Assembly: GCF_014844095.1 (NCBI RefSeq)
Contig: NZ_CP062163.1
Span: 4,187,501-4,251,500 of the forward strand
From: Brevibacillus sp. JNUCC-41
GTDB taxonomy: Bacteria; Bacillota; Bacilli; Bacillales; DSM-1321
DNA: 64,000 nt
Direction: 5' to 3'
The notes under the pieces were generated by a model. It saw only the letters and a program-made list of their open reading frames with translations, made no database searches and was not told where the DNA came from. The first letter of the stretch is position 1. Each line of letters opens with the position of its first letter. Of this stretch, positions 7,850-15,847 are shown one piece after another. The position numbers and the translations under genes were made by a program.

Positions 7850-8434
7850 ATGAAAAAAGGATTGAAATTAACGGATATATTAGTCACGATCGTGATTTCG
7901 GTAGCATTTGGAATCGTTTATATCCTTTGGGGTTCGATTTACTATTCCGTTAAACCATTAGGATTACATCTGGATCAACTTATTTATGGAATGTGGTTTA
8001 TAGCTGGCCCCGCCGCCTTTTTAATTTTACGGAAACCGGGTGTGGCACTTTTGGCAGAGATTGCTGCAGCTTCCGGGGAATTCTTTCTAGGTTCTCCTTG
8101 GGGGCTGACCGTACTGTTATATGGGGTGGTCCAAGGCTTGTTCGCGGAACTGGTGTTCATGGCGTTCAAATATAAAAAATTCAATATGTCGGTGGCCGTT
8201 TTAGCTGCGGTAGCTTCCTGCCTTGCATCCGTACTAATGGATTTTGCATATGGGGAAATTGGTGCGCTTTCCACTTGGAATCTATCTTTATTCATGATAG
8301 CGAGGTTTGTGGGTTCCATTTTCTTTGCAGGTGTGACTGCCTATTATCTAGTTAAAGTCCTGGAAGCGACAGGAGTAACTAATCTTGTTCGTCCGGTTTC
8401 AAATAAAGATTATGCAGAACTGGATCAAAATTAG
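7850..8434 (+). CDS. ykoE: ECF transporter substrate-binding (S) component YkoE
   Basis: A 194-residue membrane protein with about five or six hydrophobic segments, belonging to the YkoE family of ECF S-components for thiamine pyrimidine moieties. The start MKKGLKLTDILVTIVISVAFG and the small-residue-rich GSPWG...GVVQGLFAELVFM core are characteristic. AAGGAG precedes the ATG. It is followed by the ATPase and the T-component, completing a dedicated ECF importer. Substrate (HMP or related aminopyrimidine) is inferred from the family and the TPP riboswitch. A ykoF homologue, often linked in B. subtilis, is absent here. Confidence 0.9.
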   Translation: MKKGLKLTDILVTIVISVAFGIVYILWGSIYYSVKPLGLHLDQLIYGMWFIAGPAAFLILRKPGVALLAEIAAASGEFFLGSPWGLTVLLYGVVQGLFAELVFMAFKYKKFNMSVAVLAAVASCLASVLMDFAYGEIGALSTWNLSLFMIARFVGSIFFAGVTAYYLVKVLEATGVTNLVRPVSNKDYAELDQN

Positions 8435-8444
8435 GTTGGGTGCC

Positions 8445-9902
8445 ATGGAACCAATCATTTCTGTAGAGAAGTTAAGAATGAAATATCCCGGTGATGAATC
8501 TTTGATTTTCAAGGACCTATCCTTATCGTTTGATAAAGGAGAAAAGGTACTATTGTTGGGACCATCAGGATGTGGTAAGTCCACTCTTTTGCAAGTGTTA
8601 AGCGGATTGATTCCGAATTCCATCGAAGTCCCGATGAAAGTTGAAGAAATGAAAGGCCCTTCTTCATGGGGGTATGTTTTTCAAGACCCTGATAGTCAGT
8701 TTTGCATGCCATTTGCCGATGAGGAAATCGCCTTCGTCCTTGAGAATCTTTCCGTCCCTAAAGATGAAATGAAAGGGAAAATCCAAAATCATCTCCGTAA
8801 AGTAGGATTGAACCTAGGCCATACAAGTATAGAAACATTGTCAGGCGGGATGAAACAGCGTCTGGCAATCGCTTCAGTATTGGCCCTTGAACCAGAAGTG
8901 ATATTTTTGGATGAACCAACCGCCATGCTTGATCCGGAAGGAACAAAGGAAATCTGGGACTTGTTGAAGGAAGTTGGTCGAGACAAAACGGTTATAATCG
9001 TCGAGCATAAAATTGACCATGTTTTAGAATTCATCGATCGAATCGTGCTTTTTAATGATGACGGTCAAATCATGGCCGATGGTCCAAGAGACTCCATTCT
9101 TTCACGATATAAATATGAAATGAAAGAATATGGAATATGGTTTCCAGGTGTTTGGGATGAATATGTAAATGAGCATGAACCCATTCGTGAACACCAATTT
9201 ACAGATGGTTCACTCCTTATGCATGTGCAAGGATTTAGCGGTTTTCGGAATAAAGAGGAAAAAATCAAGATTAAAGAGCTGAAGGTTCATTCAGGGGAAT
9301 GGATTGTAATCAGGGGAGAAAATGGCGCGGGAAAGAGCACTCTTTTGCATGCACTGATGCAGTTCATAAAAACGGATGGTAAGTATGAATTAATGGGGAC
9401 CCCCATTAAAAGAGTGAAAAGCCCAACGGAGGATATGACGTTTGTCTTTCAAAATCCTGAGTTTCAGTTCGTTGCAAATACTGTATATGAAGAGATTGCC
9501 TATTCATTGCGGTTTGACAAACGGCCTCAACAAGAAATAGATGAGAGGGTCCGCACATTGCTTAAAGTGTTCGGCCTTATGGCACATCGGGATAAACATC
9601 CGTTTCAATTATCAATGGGTCAAAAGCGCCGCCTAAGCGTAGCTGCTTCAATCGTAATAGATAAAAAAATCATTCTCCTTGATGAGCCGACCTTTGGCCA
9701 AGATTCGAAAAATACCTTTGCATTACTGGAATGGTTTGAGGAATATCGAAGGCGCGGAATAACAGTGGTCATGGTAACTCATGACGATCATATTTCAAAA
9801 AACTTTGCAACCAGGATCTGGACGGTTAAGGACGGAAACGTAATAAGTGATGAAAACATCGCGCAGGCCGGATTTTTGGAGACTGAAGTTTTATCACTTT
9901 AA
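8445..9902 (+). CDS. ykoD: ECF transporter ATPase with two ABC domains, YkoD
   Basis: A 485-residue protein with two fused ABC ATPase domains. Walker A GPSGCGKST is near residue 40 and GENGAGKST near 293. Signatures are LSGGMKQR near 131 and LSMGQKRR near 388, and Walker B/DEPT motifs are near 160 and 413. Q-loops FQDPDSQF and FQNPEFQF are the ECF A-component type. It couples ATP hydrolysis to the YkoE/YkoC membrane pair. The ATG at 8445 lies 10 bp after ykoE; a longer reading from 8385 would overlap ykoE and is rejected. Confidence 0.94.
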   Translation: MEPIISVEKLRMKYPGDESLIFKDLSLSFDKGEKVLLLGPSGCGKSTLLQVLSGLIPNSIEVPMKVEEMKGPSSWGYVFQDPDSQFCMPFADEEIAFVLENLSVPKDEMKGKIQNHLRKVGLNLGHTSIETLSGGMKQRLAIASVLALEPEVIFLDEPTAMLDPEGTKEIWDLLKEVGRDKTVIIVEHKIDHVLEFIDRIVLFNDDGQIMADGPRDSILSRYKYEMKEYGIWFPGVWDEYVNEHEPIREHQFTDGSLLMHVQGFSGFRNKEEKIKIKELKVHSGEWIVIRGENGAGKSTLLHALMQFIKTDGKYELMGTPIKRVKSPTEDMTFVFQNPEFQFVANTVYEEIAYSLRFDKRPQQEIDERVRTLLKVFGLMAHRDKHPFQLSMGQKRRLSVAASIVIDKKIILLDEPTFGQDSKNTFALLEWFEEYRRRGITVVMVTHDDHISKNFATRIWTVKDGNVISDENIAQAGFLETEVLSL

Positions 9903-9918
9903 AAGGAGTGTCATGTAG

Positions 9919-10695
9919 ATGAATGTTTCAAATACAGAAACATGGCTCCATAGAATTAATCCAAGCCTTAAACTTGGTGTACTGATCGTGTTATGCATCG
10001 TGGCGTTATTCATTCATGACCTGAATTATATGATGAATATCACCATTGGCGTATTACTTTTATTTTTGTTTTTTACCGGGCATTCGATAAAACGAATCTT
10101 ACTTTTATCGATTCCCTTTTGTTTCATTTTTATATCCACCTCTTCCGCAATGATATTATTCGGGCAAGGGAAGACGCTCTGGTTTGAGTGGGGCCTAATA
10201 TCGATAACGGAAGAAAGTTTCATGAGGGGAATACTTGTGGGCTTTCGAGCTTTGTTCTTTGCGGCCCTTGGTTTAACGTTTTCCTTAACGACAAGGCCAG
10301 TGAACTTGTTTTATTCGTTAATGCAGCAAGTGAAGCTTAAACCGAAGTATGCCTATAGTTTCATGGCGGCATTAAGGCTGATTCCCATCATGATGGAGGA
10401 GTTCCAAACGATACGAAACGCGATGAAGGTACGCGGTTTCGAAAGGGGAAAAGGGCTAAGATCGGTATATTTTAAGATGAAAGCCTATTCCATCCCGTTG
10501 TTATCCGGAAGCATAAGACGTGCTCACCGAATCGCGGTTGCGATGGAGGCAAAGCGATTTACAGACACTCGGGATCGAACATACTATTATGAATTTGGGT
10601 TTTCAAAAAAGGATCATGGTTTCATTTTGTATTTTATCATCCTGCTGTTGGCCGGCTTTTATCTATCGATTCAATTCCCGTTAGTATCTATTTGA
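9919..10695 (+). CDS. ykoC: ECF transporter transmembrane (T) component YkoC
   Basis: A 258-residue CbiQ/EcfT-type membrane protein. Four or more hydrophobic segments occupy the first 120 residues and one lies at the C-terminus (about 236-255). The cytoplasmic coupling region carries the two Ala-Arg-Gly-type motifs, MKVRGFERG near 170 and AMEAKRF near 213. It links YkoE to the ATPase YkoD. AAAAGGAG precedes the ATG and the gap to ykoD is 16 bp. Confidence 0.93.
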   Translation: MNVSNTETWLHRINPSLKLGVLIVLCIVALFIHDLNYMMNITIGVLLLFLFFTGHSIKRILLLSIPFCFIFISTSSAMILFGQGKTLWFEWGLISITEESFMRGILVGFRALFFAALGLTFSLTTRPVNLFYSLMQQVKLKPKYAYSFMAALRLIPIMMEEFQTIRNAMKVRGFERGKGLRSVYFKMKAYSIPLLSGSIRRAHRIAVAMEAKRFTDTRDRTYYYEFGFSKKDHGFILYFIILLLAGFYLSIQFPLVSI

Positions 10696-10735
10696 TTTTA
10701 TGAGATTGTAATTTTACTAGTTAGGGGTTCTTAGT

Positions 10736-11365
10736 ATGAATGCACATGAATTGCATATTATTTCTACTGGGAAACAGCCAATTGAAAAGTTTGTCGAGAT
10801 CGCTTCAAACATTCAGGAACATGTTGATTTCTTTTATCTAAGGGAAAAGCAAATGAGTGCATCGGAACTCTATCGAGCAGTGACCCTATTACATGATAAT
10901 AAGATTCCGCTTTCTAAGATCGTCATTAATGACCGGATGGATGTAGCCTGGGTACACAAAGTATTTGGTGTGCAATTGGCTTTTCATAGTTTAGATGCGG
11001 GAGTCGTAAAAGGAGCTTTTCCAGGGATGAATATTGGCTGTTCGATCCATTCCATGGATGAAGCGAAAGCCGCATTCAGCAAAGGAGCCAATTACGCGAT
11101 TTATGGACATGTTTTTGAAACGGATTCAAAAATCGGACTTCCTCCTAAGGGAGTTAAGGAGCTTCATGCAATCACAAGAAATGTCAATATTCCGATAATT
11201 GCGATAGGCGGGATAACACCTTTCAATTGCCAAGTCGTGCTGGATGCGGGGGCGCGCGGAATTGCCGTCATGTCAGGTGTGCTTGAAGCCGAAAACCCGG
11301 TTAGAGCCGTTAAAGAATATTCGAAGTCTTTGGGAAAGGAGACATTAGATGAATTCCATATATGA
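10736..11365 (+). CDS. tenI: Thiazole tautomerase TenI
   Basis: A 209-residue TIM-barrel protein of the ThiE/TenI family. TenI aromatises the thiazole phosphate product of ThiG. The phosphate-binding IAIGGITPFN near 155-165 and the GHVFETDSKIGLPPKG segment are typical. The family also contains ThiE (thiamine phosphate synthase). TenI is preferred because it sits between ykoC and thiO in the B. subtilis-like tenI-thiO-thiS-thiG-thiF order. It overlaps thiO by 17 bp. Confidence 0.88.
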   Translation: MNAHELHIISTGKQPIEKFVEIASNIQEHVDFFYLREKQMSASELYRAVTLLHDNKIPLSKIVINDRMDVAWVHKVFGVQLAFHSLDAGVVKGAFPGMNIGCSIHSMDEAKAAFSKGANYAIYGHVFETDSKIGLPPKGVKELHAITRNVNIPIIAIGGITPFNCQVVLDAGARGIAVMSGVLEAENPVRAVKEYSKSLGKETLDEFHI

Positions 11366-12473
11366 TGCAATCATTGTCGGGGGAGGAGTAATAGGTGGAT
11401 CCATTGCTTTTCAATTAGCCAAACGAGGCAAAAAGGTCCTTTTATTGGAAAAAGATAGACTCGCCAGTAAAGCATCCAGTGCTGCAGCCGGGATGTTAGG
11501 GGCACAATCCGAGTTGGATGCTGATAACCCGCTTTTTACATTGGCAAGCCGAAGCAGAGGGATGTTTCCTGCACTGGCGGAAGAATTAAAAGACATAAGT
11601 GGAATAGACATCGAATTAGTGAACAAGGGCATGTTTAAGGTGGCGCTAACGAACGATCAGGTAGCAGAGTTGAAGAACATGATCAGAGTCCAGCAAGATG
11701 CGGGACTTGAGGCTGAATGGCTATCGACTGCCGAAATGAGGAAAACGGAACCGCTTCTATCGGATGAGATTAAGGGGGCCATGTTCATTCCGAAGGATGG
11801 ACAAGTTTCTGCCACTAGGCTTTCGCTCGCATTTACTGAATCTGCAGCTGCCCTTGGTGTAGACATAAAGGAATTCGTTCATGTCTCCGATTTAGTTACG
11901 GAAAACGGATGTGTGACGGGAGTGGTCACGAACATAGGTGGATTTTCAAGTGAAAATGTCATCGTGGCAGGTGGGGCTTGGAGTGCTTTCCTCCTTGAAA
12001 AATCAGGGATGGGACTCAATAGTTATCCAGTAAAGGGTGAGTGCTTTTCCGTCCGGACCGATCGTCCATTGCTTGAAAAGACAATCTTCTCACATGGCTG
12101 TTATCTTGTACCCAAAGTTGGCGGAAGGATCATTGTCGGGGCAACGGTTAAAGCGAACACTTTCGATCAAAAGGTAAGTCTTGACGGGATTTCTACGTTA
12201 ATAGAAAAGGCAGCGCAATTGCTTCCGGCGATTAAAGGAACCGAATTGGAAAAGACATGGGCAGGTATACGGCCCCAAACTGGGGACGGCTTGCCGTACT
12301 TTGGTGAACATCCTGCATGCAAAGGACTTTTCATTGCAACGGGGCACTACAGGAATGGCATCCTGCTTTCTCCAATTACAGGTGTACTTATAGCTGATCT
12401 TTTAGAAAGGAAGACAAATGCCGAATGGTCCGCTTTTCGATTGGATCGTTCGGTACAGACTCTTTTTTCTTAA
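11349..12473 (+). CDS. thiO: Glycine oxidase ThiO
   Basis: A 374-residue FAD amine oxidase of the DAO fold. It oxidises glycine to dehydroglycine for thiazole synthesis. The FAD-binding GGGVIGGSIAFQLAKRG occupies about residues 11-27, SSAAAGMLG is near 47-55, and the C-terminal TGHYRNGILLSP is typical. GGAAAGGAG lies inside the end of tenI. The stop overlaps the region carrying the thiS ribosome-binding site, suggesting translational coupling. Confidence 0.94.
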   Translation: MNSIYDAIIVGGGVIGGSIAFQLAKRGKKVLLLEKDRLASKASSAAAGMLGAQSELDADNPLFTLASRSRGMFPALAEELKDISGIDIELVNKGMFKVALTNDQVAELKNMIRVQQDAGLEAEWLSTAEMRKTEPLLSDEIKGAMFIPKDGQVSATRLSLAFTESAAALGVDIKEFVHVSDLVTENGCVTGVVTNIGGFSSENVIVAGGAWSAFLLEKSGMGLNSYPVKGECFSVRTDRPLLEKTIFSHGCYLVPKVGGRIIVGATVKANTFDQKVSLDGISTLIEKAAQLLPAIKGTELEKTWAGIRPQTGDGLPYFGEHPACKGLFIATGHYRNGILLSPITGVLIADLLERKTNAEWSAFRLDRSVQTLFS

Positions 12474-12487
12474 TGGAGGTGGATGAA

Positions 12488-12691
12488 TTGGAATTGATTA
12501 TTAACGGGGAAAAAATAAAGATTCCTGCTGATGAATCAACAGTTACAGGGCTTTTGCAACACTTTGATTTACATCAAAAAGTGGTGATCGTTGAATTGAA
12601 TGATGAAATATTAGCAAAAGAAAGTCTAAGTGAAACACTTTTGTCAAATGGAGACAAGGTAGAGATTGTACATTTTGTAGGAGGCGGATGA
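12488..12691 (+). CDS. thiS: Sulfur carrier protein ThiS
   Basis: A 67-residue ubiquitin-fold sulfur carrier ending in VGGG; its terminal Gly-Gly is adenylated by ThiF and thiocarboxylated. TTG at 12488 is chosen because GGAGGTGG ends 5 nt upstream and the length then matches B. subtilis ThiS (66 residues). An in-frame ATG at 12473 lies upstream of that site. The final Gly codons double as the ribosome-binding site for thiG. Confidence 0.92.
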   Translation: MELIINGEKIKIPADESTVTGLLQHFDLHQKVVIVELNDEILAKESLSETLLSNGDKVEIVHFVGGG

Positions 12692-12692
12692 T

Positions 12693-13460
12693 ATGTTAAA
12701 GATAGGTTCTTATGAATTTTCTTCAAGATTGTTATTAGGTACAGGAAAGTATCCAAACTTTGATGTTCAAAAGCAATCAGTGGAGGTTTCGGAGACGGAA
12801 ATATTAACATTTGCGGTCCGGAGAATGAATATCTTTGAAGCAAGTCAGCCCAATTTTTTAGAAAAGCTTGATTTGAAAAAATACACACTCCTTCCCAATA
12901 CAGCAGGAGCTAAAACTGCCAAAGAGGCAGTGCGCATAGCACATCTTGCAAAGGCATCTGGCTTATGTGACATGATTAAGGTAGAAGTCATAGGCTGTCA
13001 AAAAACATTGCTGCCTGATCCGATTGAAACCTTAAAAGCTGCTGAAGAATTAGTGAAACTGGGATTCACCGTATTACCCTATACTTCTGATGACGTGTTG
13101 CTCGCTAAGCGCCTGGAAGAAGTGGGGTGCCATGCAATTATGCCTGGCGCTTCACCAATTGGCTCTGGTCAAGGCATTATAAACCCACTGAACTTACGAT
13201 TCATTATGGAACAATCTGAGGTTCCTGTAATTGTCGATGCAGGGATTGGAACGCCCTCCGATGCAGCAATCGCCATGGAATTAGGGGCGGATGGCGTATT
13301 GCTTAACACTGCTGTTTCCGGCGCAAAAGACCCTGTCAAAATGGCGAAAGCAATGAAACTTGCCATTGAGGCAGGTCGATTAGGGTATGAAGCAGGAAGA
13401 ATCGCAAAAAATGATTACGCGATAGCAAGCAGCCCAATTGAAGGATTGAGCATTGGATGA
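12693..13460 (+). CDS. thiG: Thiazole synthase ThiG
   Basis: A 255-residue TIM barrel that joins DXP, dehydroglycine and ThiS thiocarboxylate into the thiazole ring. The Schiff-base lysine lies in [10 protein letters not shown] near 95, and the phosphate-binding [14 protein letters not shown] and [11 protein letters not shown] motifs are clear. The gap to thiS is one base after its stop, and the gene overlaps thiF by 4 bp. Confidence 0.96.
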   Translation: MLKIGSYEFSSRLLLGTGKYPNFDVQKQSVEVSETEILTFAVRRMNIFEASQPNFLEKLDLKKYTLLPNTAGAKTAKEAVRIAHLAKASGLCDMIKVEVIGCQKTLLPDPIETLKAAEELVKLGFTVLPYTSDDVLLAKRLEEVGCHAIMPGASPIGSGQGIINPLNLRFIMEQSEVPVIVDAGIGTPSDAAIAMELGADGVLLNTAVSGAKDPVKMAKAMKLAIEAGRLGYEAGRIAKNDYAIASSPIEGLSIG

Positions 13461-14476
13461 ATGAACGTTATTCACGACAAGAACTTTTTGGCCCCATAGG
13501 GGAAGAAGGGCAATTGAAAATTCTCAAAAAACATGTTTTGGTGATTGGAGCGGGTGCTCTCGGTACGGGAAGTGCAGAAGGTCTTGTACGAGCAGGGATT
13601 GGGAAACTCACCATTGTGGACAGAGATTATGTAGAGTGGAGCAACCTTCAAAGACAACAGCTTTATTGTGAAGATGATGCTAAAAAAAGGATACCGAAAG
13701 CAGTGGCAGCAAAGAATCGTTTGAAGGCGCTAAATTCGGACGTTATCGTAAAATCGCATGTGGCGGATGTCTCGGTAGATGAATTGGCGAAGCTTGTTGA
13801 AGGCGTGGATCTAATATTGGATGCCACAGATAATTTCGATACCAGGATGCTTATAAACGATACTGCGCAAAAATATAATATACCTTGGATTTACGGTGCC
13901 TGTGTAGGGAGTTATGGGATAAGTTACACGATAATCCCAGAGGCGACACCATGTTTGAATTGTTTGCTGGAAACGGTTCCAATTGGAGGACTGACATGTG
14001 ATACGGCGGGGATCATCAGCCCTGCTGTTCAAACGGTCGTTGCCCATCAACTGGCGGAAGCATTGAAAATCCTTGTGGAAGATTTTGGATCACTAAGAAA
14101 CAAAATCGTTTCATTTGATCTTTGGAAAAATGAATATTCATCCATAAATGTAGCGCAATTAAAAAAAGATTCTTGTTTGTCATGCGGGTCAAATCGAACG
14201 TACCCCCATCTCTCCTATTCAAATCGAACGAAAACAGCCGTTTTATGCGGAAGGGATTCTGTCCAGATTCGGCCGGCGATGAATCTTGAAAGAGACTTAG
14301 CGGAAATCGAAAAAAATCTTCTCGCACAAGGTGGTAAGATCGTCAGGAATCCTTATTTACTTTCATTTACGATCGGAACCCATCGGTTGGTCATTTTTAA
14401 AGATGGGCGGGCGTTGATTCATGGAACAAAAGATATTTCCGAAGCAAAAACGTTATATCATCGTTATATTGGCTGA
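13457..14476 (+). CDS. thiF: ThiS adenylyltransferase ThiF
   Basis: A 339-residue E1-like enzyme. The nucleotide motif [13 protein letters not shown] is near residue 32, zinc-ligand pairs CLNC and CLSC are near 171 and 254, and the catalytic-Cys segment GGLTCDTAG is near 183. A C-terminal extension of about 75 residues is like that of Bacillus ThiF. The start overlaps thiG in an ATGA arrangement. No thiD follows, unlike B. subtilis; the operon stops at a strong terminator. Confidence 0.94.
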   Translation: MNERYSRQELFGPIGEEGQLKILKKHVLVIGAGALGTGSAEGLVRAGIGKLTIVDRDYVEWSNLQRQQLYCEDDAKKRIPKAVAAKNRLKALNSDVIVKSHVADVSVDELAKLVEGVDLILDATDNFDTRMLINDTAQKYNIPWIYGACVGSYGISYTIIPEATPCLNCLLETVPIGGLTCDTAGIISPAVQTVVAHQLAEALKILVEDFGSLRNKIVSFDLWKNEYSSINVAQLKKDSCLSCGSNRTYPHLSYSNRTKTAVLCGRDSVQIRPAMNLERDLAEIEKNLLAQGGKIVRNPYLLSFTIGTHRLVIFKDGRALIHGTKDISEAKTLYHRYIG

Positions 14477-14586
14477 ACTGTAATCATGGAATGACAAAGA
14501 CTTAAAACGCTAAAATCAGTGGCCCATATAATAGGAAGAAATCGAAAATTCCTTTTATGATTTATGTGCTTCACAAACGTAAAACG

Positions 14587-14628
14587 AAAGCGGTGTCTGC
14601 CTTTTCCGGGCGGCACCGCTTTTTTTTG
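14587..14628. terminator. Bidirectional terminator between thiF and sspP
   Basis: AAAGCGGTGTCTGCC and GGGCGGCACCGCTTT form a long stem with a 6-nt loop, followed by a T run on the plus strand and preceded by an A-rich stretch. It can serve the convergent thiF and sspP transcripts. Confidence 0.85.
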
Positions 14629-14647
14629 GAACGATTATTTAAGCAGC

Positions 14648-14791
14648 CTACATATCATGACTGCTATTATGCTTCTGACGGGAGTGCTGTCTGTTTTTCA
14701 CCTTATGAGAACCGCTTAACGGTGCAGGTTGACCTGGGTTATTTCCTTTAGGTGCATTTTTTCGAATATCTTTACCATCGTTTTTGTTCAT
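14648..14791 (-). CDS. sspP: Small acid-soluble spore protein P
   Basis: A 47-residue protein, too short for ordinary gene calling. It reads [20 protein letters not shown], then [20 protein letters not shown] and HNSSHDM. This matches Bacillus SspP (CotL), a minor spore protein made in the forespore. AGGAGGGA precedes the ATG. A possible sigma-G -35 TGAATA lies at 14836-14841 on this strand with a weak -10 (TATCTTA) 17 bp further on. The location near citB matches B. subtilis, where sspP and sspO lie beside citB. Confidence 0.92.
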   Translation of the reverse strand: MNKNDGKDIRKNAPKGNNPGQPAPLSGSHKVKNRQHSRQKHNSSHDM

Positions 14792-14904
14792 GTGCGATCC
14801 CTCCTATCTCTTAAGATAATCAGTCCGTGAAATTTTATTCACATACATATATTTGCAAACCTCGTACATGCTATGGATGGACACTAATTAAGGAGCTGAA
14901 CCAA

Positions 14905-15168
14905 ATGCAGGATAAACAAGATAAGCGAAGGACTTTCCAGGAAGCCCAGCAAAGTTATCAACAAGTATTTGATGTATACTCATCCATTGAGAAGAGCGCA
15001 CCGAATTACGGAACGGAATTGAAACATGTGAAACAGGAAGTGAACGAGGCCTATCAGCAAATACAATCCGCTTTAGTCACCGCTTCCGAACACCAGAAAG
15101 AACAATTAAAAAAATTCGAACAGGATATTCAGGCAATCGTCAATGAGGTCAATTCAGAGGAATATTGA
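14905..15168 (+). CDS. Small coiled-coil protein of unknown function
   Basis: An 87-residue, highly charged, Gln/Glu/Lys-rich soluble protein with long predicted helices. It has no membrane segment or cysteine. AAGGAG lies 9 nt before the ATG, which favours this start over an upstream in-frame ATG at 14827. I do not recognise the family. It sits between two minus-strand spore genes, which suggests, weakly, a sporulation or spore role. Confidence 0.65.
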   Translation: MQDKQDKRRTFQEAQQSYQQVFDVYSSIEKSAPNYGTELKHVKQEVNEAYQQIQSALVTASEHQKEQLKKFEQDIQAIVNEVNSEEY

Positions 15169-15230
15169 GTGGCAGGTTCCATCATTGTGAGTATTTCGCG
15201 TTTCACTTATGCATTTCCTGATTTTAGAAT

Positions 15231-15285
15231 GGAATAGGCTTTTTGAAAAAAGCAGTACATCTGCCATTGCAAAAAGCCTATCCTA
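15231..15285. terminator. Long hairpin between the coiled-coil gene and sspO
   Basis: GGAATAGGCTTTTTG pairs with CAAAAAGCCTATCC across a 24-nt loop that itself holds GCAG/CTGC followed, on the minus strand, by T6. It is likely a shared terminator for the convergent genes. Confidence 0.6.
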
Positions 15286-15309
15286 TTTAAAGCCTAGAAA
15301 TGAGGGAAA

Positions 15310-15462
15310 TCATTGGTTTTTCTTTCTTTTTTTATTATTTTGCCTTTGCATTTCCGATAATGGCGGTTCATTTCCCAGTTCATCATTGTATCCTGCTCCA
15401 TTGCCTTGCGCTTTTGCTGCATTCATACCTGGAATAACATGATTTGCCTTTTGTTTTGTCAT
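15310..15462 (-). CDS. sspO: Small acid-soluble spore protein O
   Basis: A 50-residue protein starting [20 protein letters not shown] and ending [15 protein letters not shown]. This is a close match to Bacillus SspO (CotK), a minor forespore-expressed spore protein. GGTGGAGGTG lies just upstream of the ATG. In B. subtilis sspO and sspP are adjacent; here the 87-residue gene at 14905 lies between them on the other strand. Confidence 0.92.
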   Translation of the reverse strand: MTKQKANHVIPGMNAAKAQGNGAGYNDELGNEPPLSEMQRQNNKKRKKNQ

Positions 15463-15628
15463 TTCGACACCTCCACCCATAGAATGCGATAATGTTGAAT
15501 GATTATGTATGAAGTGCTAATATGTTTTGCTGGAATAATTTATCAGGCTACAAATTGGGGTATTTTCAATAAAATGCATATGGGTAAGGCTTCCAAAATG
15601 CACTTTAATATGTGGGGAATTTTTTTCT

Positions 15629-15643
15629 ATAAGAGAAACTTAT
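15629..15643. promoter_or_regulatory. CcpC-type operator dyad of citB
   Basis: ATAA-GAGAAAC-TTAT is an exact ATAA-N7-TTAT dyad, the element bound by the citrate-responsive regulator CcpC upstream of citB and citZ in B. subtilis. Its centre lies about 60 bp before the predicted citB start point. An extra ATAA half-site lies at 15652-15655. Confidence 0.65.
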
Positions 15644-15660
15644 CAAAAACAATAACTTTC

Positions 15661-15690
15661 TTGTTATTTACTTATACTCATTTCTATATT
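15661..15690 (+). promoter_or_regulatory. Putative citB sigma-A promoter
   Basis: -35 TTGTTA (15661-15666) and -10 TATATT (15685-15690) are 18 bp apart. This predicts a start near 15697 and a leader of about 150 nt. Nothing else convincing is coded between sspO and citB. Confidence 0.5.
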
Positions 15691-15847
15691 AGTATTAAGT
15701 TGAAGGAAGAGTTAGGGTGGGAGAAGAGAGAGAAAATTCGACAAACTAACTTTTTTACTTATATTTATAGTAAACATGGTTTCAGTGAACCAGGTTTTAC
15801 TTTTATGTGCAGAATAAGTTCTGACAGTTTAATAGGGGGTAATATTC

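Noticed and set aside
14557..14751. Plus-strand frame after thiF
   Set aside because: It runs through the thiF terminator and lies opposite sspP, which has clear family identity.
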